Shown here: piece after piece, positions 24,575-32,387 of the stretch
Position numbering within the stretch: position 1 is the stretch's first letter
Layout of the letters: each line of letters starts with the position of its first letter
Source: Prevotella sp. UBA2755
GTDB taxonomy: Bacteria; Bacteroidota; Bacteroidia; Bacteroidales; Bacteroidaceae
Length of the DNA: 54,937 nucleotides
Assembly (NCBI GenBank): GCA_002353225.1
Contig: DEJF01000032.1
Location: forward strand, 1-54,937
Reading direction: 5' to 3'
Made by a program: the position numbers and the translations under genes
Notes under the pieces: generated by a model
The model's input: the letters and a program-made list of their open reading frames with translations, nothing else
Database searches by the model: none
Told to the model about the DNA's origin: nothing

Positions 24575-26697
24575 TTCAAGTAGTCTTCAAAATATTGGGT
24601 AATACGTTCATGCAGATGGACACTGGCATGTCCTCGCATATTATGTGGCTCACCGGGATAAACGAAGAAGTCGGGCTGAGTACCAGCCTCGATACATGCT
24701 TTCAGGAATGACAGACAATGTTGTGGAACAACAGTATTGTCATTATATCCAGTGATGATTTGGAGTTTTCCTTTCAGATTCTTTGCCTTGGAGAGTAGAC
24801 TGGTCTTCTCATAGCCCTCAGGATTGGTTTCGGGGGTGTCCATATAACGCTCCCCATACATCACCTCATACCATTTCCAGTCGATGACAGGTCCGCCAGC
24901 CACTCCTACCTTGAATACATCGGGGTAGTTAGTCATGAGGGTGATAGTCATAAAACCACCGAATGACCAGCCGTGCACACCCAGTCTGCTCATATCCACA
25001 TAGGGGAGCGTACGTAAGTATTCCACACCCTTCATCTGGTCTTTCATCTCTATCTGTCCCAGTTGACGGAAAGTCGCTTGCTCGAAGTCTCGTCCACGAT
25101 GCTCACTGCCTCTGTTGTCGAGAATAAACAAGACATACCCCTTCTGTGCCATATAGGTTTCCCAAGAACGACTATACCAATGCCATCCTGCTTCTACATT
25201 ATGGGCATGCGGTCCACCATAGACATAGATGACTGTCGGATATTTCTTGGTAAGATTGAAGTCGTGTGGCTTCACCATACGATAGTAAAGATCGGTAACA
25301 CCGTCTGCAGCTTTGATAGTCCCACATTCGAAGATGGGTTGCTGATATTCCTTCCATGGATCCTCAGCAGTCAACAGGCGTGATGCCTTTGCATTCTTTA
25401 CCTCAATGAGGTCGATATTGCGAGGGGTGGTGGGACTGCTCCATTTATCGACGAGATAATTGCCAGACATAGAGAGTTCACCACGATGCACACCATCAGC
25501 AGTAACGAGTGCAGTCATCTTACCGTCTTTCACACTGACACTATATAGCCAACGGTGGAGAGGATGGTATTTGTTGGCAGCAATAATGATACTCTTCTGT
25601 TTCTCGTTGAACCCTAACACCTCCTGTACGACATAATTCCCTTTGGTTAGTTGTCTTTGTAGTTTTCCTTCCTTATTATATAAATAAAGGTGATTATACC
25701 CATCCTTCTGACTTTGCATAATAAACAGGTCATCATCCCATGGTAGGAAAACGATAGGATGTAAAGGCTCTACGTATTTGTCACTCGTCTCCCGATAAAG
25801 TTCCGCTTTCTTTTCTCCTGTCTCGGTATCGTAGGACACCAGTCTGCAATCGTTTTGGTCACGATTAAGTTCAAACATATAGATGGTCTTGGCATCTGGG
25901 CTCCATGCGATGTTAGTGAAATAGCGGTTTGTGGGGTCACCAACTTTCAGGTAGACGGTCTTATGGGTATCCAAATCATATACACCGACGGTCACAAGAT
26001 GTGAAGTCATTCCTGCCATCGGGTATTTGTCTGGCTCGTAAGAGGCAATCCTCGGATCGATATCCACCTGTGGGTAATCTGTAACCATACTCTGGTCCAT
26101 GCGGTAAAAAGCGAGACGCTTGCCGTCTGGACTCCAGAAAATACCTTTCTCAATACCGAACTCGTTGCGGTGTACAGCCTGTCCATATACAATTTCCCTG
26201 CTGCCGTCCGACGTCAGTTGAAACTCTTTGTTGTCGGCATCACGAACGAAAAGTTGGTTGTCCTTAGTGTATGCGACAGCTTTGGAGGATTTGTTCCACT
26301 CAGCATTTCCCTCACCCTCACAATGCTGTGTCCATACTATCTGCTTCTTTTCCCAATCATAGAGGATACGCTCTTTGTTGTTCTTTAGGTAAACAACGTT
26401 TTGGATAGGGTAAGGGTATTGTGCAGAATATGCAGAATGCCATTCTTTCCCTAAATCTTTTAACTTAAAAATGACCTTCTTGTTTCCTTGGGAGTCGATA
26501 GTTCCTCCCTCTTCCGCATCCAGATACATCAGTTGATCGCCCCACCATGTCAGCCACATGTTCTCAGGCAGGAGGTTGCGATAGTTATTTCCACCATAAT
26601 TAAGGTCTTCCAGCGTGAAAAGTTTGTCCTGTGCTGTCATAGGGAGATGCGATAGGGTAAACACAGCGAATAAGATGGTCAGCTTAATCTTCGTCAT
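24571..26697 (-). CDS. Dipeptidyl peptidase IV-like S9 peptidase
   Basis: I take ATG 26697 (MTKIKLTILFAVFTLSHLPM, a signal peptide ending near TAQ), giving 708 residues, the usual DPP-IV length; the longer open frame upstream is only the antisense of the basic tail of the preceding gene. The N-terminal beta-propeller (about 45-440) includes FWSPDGKRLAFYRMDQS. The alpha/beta-hydrolase domain has the nucleophile elbow GWSFGG near residue 577, the acid Asp in GYNDNTVV and the His in GEPHNMRG. It should cleave X-Pro/X-Ala dipeptides in the periplasm. It overlaps the THUMP-methyltransferase gene by 14 nt and serB by 4 nt. Confidence 0.92.
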   Translation of the reverse strand: MTKIKLTILFAVFTLSHLPMTAQDKLFTLEDLNYGGNNYRNLLPENMWLTWWGDQLMYLDAEEGGTIDSQGNKKVIFKLKDLGKEWHSAYSAQYPYPIQNVVYLKNNKERILYDWEKKQIVWTQHCEGEGNAEWNKSSKAVAYTKDNQLFVRDADNKEFQLTSDGSREIVYGQAVHRNEFGIEKGIFWSPDGKRLAFYRMDQSMVTDYPQVDIDPRIASYEPDKYPMAGMTSHLVTVGVYDLDTHKTVYLKVGDPTNRYFTNIAWSPDAKTIYMFELNRDQNDCRLVSYDTETGEKKAELYRETSDKYVEPLHPIVFLPWDDDLFIMQSQKDGYNHLYLYNKEGKLQRQLTKGNYVVQEVLGFNEKQKSIIIAANKYHPLHRWLYSVSVKDGKMTALVTADGVHRGELSMSGNYLVDKWSSPTTPRNIDLIEVKNAKASRLLTAEDPWKEYQQPIFECGTIKAADGVTDLYYRMVKPHDFNLTKKYPTVIYVYGGPHAHNVEAGWHWYSRSWETYMAQKGYVLFILDNRGSEHRGRDFEQATFRQLGQIEMKDQMKGVEYLRTLPYVDMSRLGVHGWSFGGFMTITLMTNYPDVFKVGVAGGPVIDWKWYEVMYGERYMDTPETNPEGYEKTSLLSKAKNLKGKLQIITGYNDNTVVPQHCLSFLKACIEAGTQPDFFVYPGEPHNMRGHASVHLHERITQYFEDYLK

Positions 26698-28174
26698 GAT
26701 GGTCAAATCGTTTGTTCTTTTTCCCGAAATCACGTCCTTTCTTGAAAGGTTTTCTGCCCTCCCTATACCCCCTAGAATCTCTAGAATATCTAGTATCCCT
26801 AGATCCCCTAGAACCCCTAGTTTCTCTAGTTTCTCTAGTATCCCTAGCATCCCTAGGCTTCCTATTCTCCTTCTTCTCCAAGGAACGGAACTTAAAGGAA
26901 CGGATATCCGCCTCCTCATTCTCCTCCTGTTCCTCCAATCGTTTCTTGAACTCACGATTCTGCTTGAAACGGCGTTTCTCCGCCATTTGTCGTTTCTCTT
27001 CCTCAGTCTTTACTGTTCCACCTTCTTCACGGAAGACACGCATCTTTCCGTCGAACATCTGGTATTTGCGGAATTCGCATTCCAGACTTCCGTTAAACAA
27101 AGGAATCTTGATAGAGGGTTTCAGACCGATTTGGTCAAAACACTCCTCTCTGTAACTTAAGATCCAAGCATCGTTTCCTGTAAACTGGTGTTTCAATCGT
27201 TCACCAATCATCTTATAAGTTCCGAGCAAGTCAGGTGTGGAGATGCGTTCCCCATACGGAGGGTTGGTGACCATGATACTTTTCTCCTTTGGTTGTATGA
27301 AATCCTTGAAGTCACGTTCCTCGATCGTGATGTCATTGGTAAAGCCGGCAGCACGTACGTTGAGCCGAGCCGTATTGACAGCCTTGATGTCTACGTCATA
27401 TCCGTAAATATGATGTTTGAACTCCCGTTCTTGAGAGTCGTCATTATAGATGGTGTCAAAGAGGTCACGGTCAAAGTCTTTCCATTTCTCAAAAGCGAAC
27501 TCTTTGCGGAATAGTCCCGGTGCCATGTTACGGGCAATAAGAGCCGCCTCTATCAGTAGAGTGCCGCTCCCACACATCGGGTCAATGAAGTCCGTATCCC
27601 CCTGCCAGCCCGTCATCATGATCATGCCAGCGGCTAACACCTCGTTCAAGGGTGCCTCCACCGACTCTTGCCGATAACCACGGCGATGAAGAGACTCACC
27701 ACTGGAATCTAACGACAATGTGCATTTGTCTTCCGCAATATGGATGTTCAGACGGATATCAGGGTTAGTGACAGAGATATTCGGACGTTTGCCAGTCTTC
27801 TCACGGAACTGGTCGACAATGGCATCCTTAACCTTATACGCTACAAATTTAGAATGACGAAACTCTTCAGAGAATACTACAGAGTCAACGGCAAAGGTAG
27901 TGTCCAAATCCAAATACTTTGTCCAGTCGACATCTTTTACTCCTTCGTAGACATCATCTGCAGAAAGTGCCTTGAAGTGCTTGATGGGTTTTAAAATACG
28001 TATGGCAGTATGCAACTGAAAGTTAGCACGATACATCATTTCCTTGTTACCTGTAAAGGAAACCATGCGGCGTCCTATTTCTACGTTCTCCGCGCCCAGT
28101 TGCGTCAATTCTTTCGCCAAAACAGGCTCGAGTCCCATGAATGTCTTAGCGATGAGTTCAAAATCTTGTGTCAT
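26684..28174 (-). CDS. THUMP-domain RNA methyltransferase with repeat tail
   Basis: The start ATG 28174 (MTQDFELIAKTFMGLEPVLA) matches the RlmL/YpsC-like family; the earlier in-frame ATG at 28435 lies beyond the divergent promoter. The 496-residue protein has an N-terminal THUMP RNA-binding part, then DPMCGSGTLLIEAALIARNM (SAM site) and VTNPPYGER (N6/N2-guanine type NPPY catalytic motif). It would methylate a guanine of 23S rRNA, like the first half of E. coli RlmL. The last ~90 residues are charged and Arg-rich, with a three-residue RDT/RET/RGS repeat ending in KKGRDFGKKNKRF. It is the first gene of the leftward six-gene operon. Confidence 0.92.
   Translation of the reverse strand: MTQDFELIAKTFMGLEPVLAKELTQLGAENVEIGRRMVSFTGNKEMMYRANFQLHTAIRILKPIKHFKALSADDVYEGVKDVDWTKYLDLDTTFAVDSVVFSEEFRHSKFVAYKVKDAIVDQFREKTGKRPNISVTNPDIRLNIHIAEDKCTLSLDSSGESLHRRGYRQESVEAPLNEVLAAGMIMMTGWQGDTDFIDPMCGSGTLLIEAALIARNMAPGLFRKEFAFEKWKDFDRDLFDTIYNDDSQEREFKHHIYGYDVDIKAVNTARLNVRAAGFTNDITIEERDFKDFIQPKEKSIMVTNPPYGERISTPDLLGTYKMIGERLKHQFTGNDAWILSYREECFDQIGLKPSIKIPLFNGSLECEFRKYQMFDGKMRVFREEGGTVKTEEEKRQMAEKRRFKQNREFKKRLEEQEENEEADIRSFKFRSLEKKENRKPRDARDTRETRETRGSRGSRDTRYSRDSRGYREGRKPFKKGRDFGKKNKRFDHHDED
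26772..26856. repeat. 9-bp periodic CTAG repeat in coding sequence
   Basis: CTAG recurs exactly every 9 bases about ten times (26772, 26781, and so on to 26853) with variable intervening bases. It encodes the Arg-x-Ser/Thr tripeptide repeat of the methyltransferase tail. This looks like a minisatellite grown by slippage. Confidence 0.9.
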
Positions 28175-28197
28175 GATGTCTTCAAATAAATATGGTG

Positions 28198-28228
28198 CAA
28201 ATTTACGAATAAGTGCGCAAAGTACAAA
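28198..28228 (-). promoter_or_regulatory. Promoter of the THUMP-methyltransferase operon
   Basis: Minus strand -33 box TTTG (28228-28225), 19-bp spacer and -7 box TAAATTTG (28205-28198), about 23 nt before the ATG at 28174. Confidence 0.7.
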
Positions 28229-28267
28229 ATAAATCATATTTTTTTTCATTATTATGAATCTTTTATG

Positions 28268-28275
28268 TAATTTTG
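28268..28275 (+). promoter_or_regulatory. -7 box of the sensor kinase gene
   Basis: TAATTTTG matches TAnnTTTG and gives a leader of about 20-25 nt. The -33 box is not clear. Confidence 0.55.
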
Positions 28276-28303
28276 CCACGAAACTATATATCGGGAGAAT
28301 GCA

Positions 28304-29566
28304 ATGGATGATAGCATGAACATATTCTTGCTTGCGGATAACAATTCCTTGATGAGAATTGATGTCCTGATATGGATAATAGGAGTTCCTCTTGTTATTG
28401 TGTTTCTTGTGATGCTCTATTATCAGGTCCGTCAATATCGGAAATCAAAGAGCGAGTTGGCACGGTTGGCGAAGATAAAGAGACACACGATTGAATACGA
28501 GTTGGTGCTGAAGGCCATGAAATTATCTACGTGGCGAATGGATGTCCCAGAAGGTGTTGTGTCTTATGAGAGTGACTATCGCAGCGGGTCTAATTCTTAC
28601 ACTCCACAGGCAGGTACTCCGGTAGAAAGGATGTATGACTATATTCATCCAGACGACCGTGAGACTGTAAGAGAGGCTTTGACAGGATTGATGGAAGGAA
28701 GGTGTGAGGATTATCATCAGCAGTATAGGGCACAGGCATCTCCCTCTTCTCCTTTTTATTGGGCAGAGACCTTTGCCACAGTCGATAAGCGTGATCTTGA
28801 TGGTAAACCTCTGACAATTGTGGGGACTTCTATGCGTATTGATGAACAGAAAGAGATTGAGCGCGCATTGATAGAAGCCCGTAATCATGCCGAGGAGAGT
28901 GATCGGTTGAAGTCCGCTTTTATTGCGAATATCACGCATGAGGTACGTACACCTCTTAATGCCATTGTGGGCTTTAGTGAGGTCCTTCCGATGGCGCAAA
29001 CTGAAGAGGAACGGCTTGAACTGATTAAGTTGATCAAACAGAATAACACCCATCTGCTCCGATTGTTTGATGACATGATGAACATCTCCAAACTGGAGGC
29101 TGGCGGCAGTAATAGTGTTGTCAAGGAAGATGTTGAGGTCCAGCCCTTGATGCGTGAGTTGGTAGACAAATACATGTCGTTATGTATGGACAAAGGAGTG
29201 GAGGTGATGTTAGATGCGTCTGTCGGAGACGATCTCATACATACGGACCGTGACCGCTTGAAGGAGATTCTGAACCAGTATATGAATAATGCTGTGAAAT
29301 TCACGGAGAAGGGTAGTATTCGTTTAGGTTACGACAAGACTCCTACTCATGTCAGGATATGGGTGAAGGATACTGGCAAGGGCATTCCAGAGGAGAAATG
29401 TAACGAACATCTGTTTGAGCGTTTTGTGAAAGTGGATGATTATATTGCAGGTACAGGACTTGGGTTAAGTATATGTCTTAGTCTTGCCAATTCTTTGGAA
29501 GGAACGGTAGGCGTAGAGTCTGTGTATGAGAAAGGTTCGACCTTCTGGGTGGATCTTCCCCTTTGA
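28304..29566 (+). CDS. Membrane PAS sensor histidine kinase
   Basis: This 420-residue kinase has one membrane segment (about 19-41), a PAS-like region (about 65-185, with the pattern YIHPDDRETV), a HisKA domain with the phosphorylation site at H212 (FIANITHEVRTPLNAI), and a HATPase with N-box NQYMNNAVKFT, G1 DTGKGIP and G2 GTGLGLSICLSL. All catalytic motifs are present. A start at Met5 (28316) is also possible. It has no fused receiver. Thirteen bases separate it from the ATP-grasp gene, so it is the first gene of the inositol-lipid operon. A LuxR-type response regulator ends the cluster and may be its partner, although HisKA kinases more often pair with other regulator types. Confidence 0.92.
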   Translation: MDDSMNIFLLADNNSLMRIDVLIWIIGVPLVIVFLVMLYYQVRQYRKSKSELARLAKIKRHTIEYELVLKAMKLSTWRMDVPEGVVSYESDYRSGSNSYTPQAGTPVERMYDYIHPDDRETVREALTGLMEGRCEDYHQQYRAQASPSSPFYWAETFATVDKRDLDGKPLTIVGTSMRIDEQKEIERALIEARNHAEESDRLKSAFIANITHEVRTPLNAIVGFSEVLPMAQTEEERLELIKLIKQNNTHLLRLFDDMMNISKLEAGGSNSVVKEDVEVQPLMRELVDKYMSLCMDKGVEVMLDASVGDDLIHTDRDRLKEILNQYMNNAVKFTEKGSIRLGYDKTPTHVRIWVKDTGKGIPEEKCNEHLFERFVKVDDYIAGTGLGLSICLSLANSLEGTVGVESVYEKGSTFWVDLPL

Positions 29567-29579
29567 ATTGGAGGATACC

Positions 29580-30389
29580 ATGAGTAAGATGACCATTGTA
29601 TTAATCAAACGTGCCGCAAAGTTTTCTCCCAACAATGTCGAGAATGACAAGATGATCTTGGAAGAGGTCGATTATGGTCTGACATCCAAAGGGTTCGATG
29701 TAAAGGTTATTACGGAGGATGAGGTGGACACTGTGCCAGCCGCACAGGTCTATGTCTCTATGGGACGCAGTGTTGAGGCTCTCACATATCTCTCCAGGCG
29801 TCAGACGGAAAGCGGTTGTGTCGTCATCAATTCCCCCAATGGGGTTTCTTTATGTTGTCGGCGTACTGCCCAGATGCGGTTATTAGAAGAACATGGCATT
29901 GCAGTCGCACCTCATGAGGGTGCTCATGGCTATTGGATAAAACGAGGTGACGGACCTACAATAGTAGAAGAGGATGTCGCCTACGCCGCTGATAAGGATA
30001 AGGTTATTGCCTTGGAGAATGCGATGCGTCAAAGAGGTGTAAAGGATATTGATGTCCGGGCACATGTCATGGGTGACCTTGTGAAATTCTATGGAGTGAA
30101 TGGGACGGCGTTCTTCCGATACTATTATCCTACGGAGGATGGACGTACTAAATTTAACCACGAACTGGTTAATGGCATGCCGAAACACATCCCTTTTGAT
30201 GTGTCCGCATTCAAACAGACTGTCACCCATGCGGCATCTCTCTTGGGTGTGGATATCTATGGTGGCGATGCTGTCGTCCAGTCAGACGGGACGGTCTTTA
30301 TCATTGATTTCAACGACTGGCCCAGTTTCTCCAGATGTCGTGGGGAGGCTGCCCAGGCTATTGTGCAACTGGTAGAACAACGGATATGA
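29580..30389 (+). CDS. ATP-grasp enzyme of unknown substrate
   Basis: I use ATG 29580 (MSKMTIVLIKRAAKFSPN); the longer open frame begins inside the kinase. The 269-residue protein has a nucleotide-binding ATP-grasp layout and the metal-site motif VFIIDFNDWPSFSRC near the C-terminus (acidic residue plus Asn). Central parts include LLEEHGIAVAPHEG and VYVSMGRSVEALTYL. ATP-grasp enzymes join a carboxylate to an amine, thiol or alcohol through an acyl phosphate. The gene overlaps the HAD gene by ATGA and is two genes before inositol-phosphate synthase, so it may decorate an inositol lipid or a precursor. This is inference; I do not recognise the exact family. Confidence 0.75.
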   Translation: MSKMTIVLIKRAAKFSPNNVENDKMILEEVDYGLTSKGFDVKVITEDEVDTVPAAQVYVSMGRSVEALTYLSRRQTESGCVVINSPNGVSLCCRRTAQMRLLEEHGIAVAPHEGAHGYWIKRGDGPTIVEEDVAYAADKDKVIALENAMRQRGVKDIDVRAHVMGDLVKFYGVNGTAFFRYYYPTEDGRTKFNHELVNGMPKHIPFDVSAFKQTVTHAASLLGVDIYGGDAVVQSDGTVFIIDFNDWPSFSRCRGEAAQAIVQLVEQRI

Positions 30390-31093
30390 TGAGAGATTCT
30401 GTAACAGAGGCAACGAAGGCATTTATCTTCGACTATGGCGGAACCTTAGACACAGGGGGGTGCCATTGGGGAAAGGTGCTATGGCATGCTTACGAGCATG
30501 AGGGTGTCCCTGTGGCAGAAGACCGTTTCAGGGAGGCTTATGTCTTCGCAGAGCGGAAGTTGGGGAGGGAGCGCGTCATTCAAAGCGACTTCACATTCTA
30601 TCAGACCCTTGAGGAGAAGTTACGGATCGAACTGGCAGAACTTCATTGCCTGTCCTATCATGAGAAGGTACTGGAACGTGTCTATCAGCAGGTGAAATTC
30701 CATACTCAGCAGAGTAGGGAAGTGCTTCTGCAATTAAAAAAACGTTATCCGATAGCCTTGGTAAGCAATTTCTACGGTAATATCTCCGTTGTATTAAAGG
30801 AGTTTGGCTTTTCGGAACTCTTTAACGCAGTGATAGAGTCTGCCGTCGTGGGAGTCAGGAAACCCGACCCTCGGATATTCACATTGGGTGTGGACGCATT
30901 GGGCTTGTCTGCGAGGGATGTGACGGTCGTGGGTGACAGCATAGAGAAAGACATCCTGCCAGCCAAGTCGGCAGGTTGTCATACGGTATGGCTTCGTGGA
31001 GAGCAATGGACGGATGCTCCTGTTAACGAGACGATACCAGATAGGGCTATAGACAATATAAAAGAATTGAATAAGATATATGAAACAAACTAA
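30386..31093 (+). CDS. HAD-superfamily phosphatase
   Basis: The start ATG 30386 overlaps the previous stop by 4 nt; the longer upstream frame is out-of-frame coding sequence of the ATP-grasp gene. This 235-residue HAD protein has motif I FIFDYGGTLDTGG (DxG rather than the usual DxD), motif II LVSNF, Lys in KPDPRIF and motif IV VVGDSIEKDI. In subclass I HADs the second Asp of motif I acts as acid/base; here it is Gly, as in some HAD subgroups, so activity should be tested before assuming it. By position between the ATP-grasp gene and inositol-phosphate synthase it may dephosphorylate an inositol phosphate or phosphatidylinositol phosphate. Confidence 0.85.
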   Translation: MMRDSVTEATKAFIFDYGGTLDTGGCHWGKVLWHAYEHEGVPVAEDRFREAYVFAERKLGRERVIQSDFTFYQTLEEKLRIELAELHCLSYHEKVLERVYQQVKFHTQQSREVLLQLKKRYPIALVSNFYGNISVVLKEFGFSELFNAVIESAVVGVRKPDPRIFTLGVDALGLSARDVTVVGDSIEKDILPAKSAGCHTVWLRGEQWTDAPVNETIPDRAIDNIKELNKIYETN

Positions 31094-32387
31094 CGTACAA
31101 CCAGCGGAAGGAAAGTTGGGTATCATGATTGTCGGCTGTGGTGCTGTCGCCACCACGTTTATGACAGGTGTGCTGATGGCTCGCAGAGGACTTGCGCGAC
31201 CGATAGGCGCTTTTACACAATATGGTAAAATTCGTGTAGGAAAAAGACAAGACAAGAGATACCTGCCAGTAAGCGATATCGTACCCATTGCCCATTTGGA
31301 GGATATCGTATTCGGTTGTTGGGATGTGTACCCGCAGAACGCCTATCAGGCAGCGATGTATGCCGAGGTTCTGCAGGAGAAGGATATAGAACCGGTTAGG
31401 AGCGAGTTGGAGGCTATTGTCCCGATGAAGGCTGCTTTTGATAAGAATTATGCCAAGCGGTTGGATGGTGACAATGTTAAGACCTGTGAGAGCCGTTGGG
31501 ATATGATGGAGCAGATCCGTAAGGATATCCGTGACTTCAAGGCATCCAGTCAATGTGCCCGTATCGTGGTGCTATGGGCGGCATCCACAGAGATATACGT
31601 CCCAGTGGATAAGGAGGTACACTATCGTCTGGAGGATTTGGAGAAAGCCATGAAGGCTGATGACCGTGAGCATGTCGCCCCTTCTATGTGCTATGCCTAT
31701 GCCGCACTCTCAGAAGGTTGTCCTTTTATCATGGGCGCTCCTAATACCACCGTGGATATTCCTGCCATGTGGGAGTTGGCGGAGAAAACAAAGATGCCTA
31801 TTGCCGGTAAGGACTTTAAGACAGGACAGACACTGGTGAAATCAGGCTTTGCTCCTATCATCGGGGTGCGTAATTTGGGACTTAGCGGTTGGTTCTCCAC
31901 CAATATCCTTGGCAACCGTGACGGACTCGTTCTGGACGAGCCTGCCAATTTCCATACGAAAGAGGTGTCTAAACTCTCTACCCTTGAGACGATTCTGAAG
32001 TCGGACGACCAGCCCGACCTCTATGAAGACTATTATCATAAGGTGCGTATCAATTATTATCCACCCCGTAACGACAATAAGGAGGGATGGGACAATATTG
32101 ATATCTTTGGCTGGATGAACTATCCCATGCAGATTAAGATCAACTTCCTCTGCCGTGACTCAATACTTGCAGCACCACTTTGTCTCGACCTCTGTCTGTT
32201 GAGTGACTTGGCGGCACGTGCAGGTCGTTACGGCATTCAGCGGTTCCTGAGTTTCTTCTTGAAGAGTCCGATGCACGACTATACCCAGGGCGAGGAGGCA
32301 GTGAATAATCTCTATCAACAACATACCCTATTGAAGAATGCCATTCGTGAGATGGGTGGCTATGAGGCAGATGAGGAAATGGATTAG
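31080..32387 (+). CDS. ino1: myo-Inositol-1-phosphate synthase
   Basis: This 435-residue NAD-dependent enzyme converts glucose 6-phosphate to inositol phosphate. The N-terminal Rossmann start is GIMIVGCGAVATTFMTG, and typical inner motifs are RIVVLWAASTEIYVP, CPFIMGAPNTTVDIPAMWEL and AGKDFKTGQTLVKSG, which line the active site. The C-terminal part holds the catalytic-domain sequence ILAAPLCLDLCLLSDLAARAG. Length and motifs match the bacterial MIPS family. It overlaps the HAD gene by 14 nt and supplies the head group for the lipid genes at 36442 and 37154. Confidence 0.95.
   Translation: MKQTNVQPAEGKLGIMIVGCGAVATTFMTGVLMARRGLARPIGAFTQYGKIRVGKRQDKRYLPVSDIVPIAHLEDIVFGCWDVYPQNAYQAAMYAEVLQEKDIEPVRSELEAIVPMKAAFDKNYAKRLDGDNVKTCESRWDMMEQIRKDIRDFKASSQCARIVVLWAASTEIYVPVDKEVHYRLEDLEKAMKADDREHVAPSMCYAYAALSEGCPFIMGAPNTTVDIPAMWELAEKTKMPIAGKDFKTGQTLVKSGFAPIIGVRNLGLSGWFSTNILGNRDGLVLDEPANFHTKEVSKLSTLETILKSDDQPDLYEDYYHKVRINYYPPRNDNKEGWDNIDIFGWMNYPMQIKINFLCRDSILAAPLCLDLCLLSDLAARAGRYGIQRFLSFFLKSPMHDYTQGEEAVNNLYQQHTLLKNAIREMGGYEADEEMD

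Noticed and set aside
26698..26955. N-terminal extension of the DPP-IV-like peptidase
   Set aside because: The added residues are the reverse-frame reading of the CTAG repeat in the methyltransferase tail. The signal peptide begins at 26697.
28175..28435. N-terminal extension of the THUMP methyltransferase
   Set aside because: It would cross its own promoter and run into the divergent sensor kinase gene; family similarity begins at 28174.
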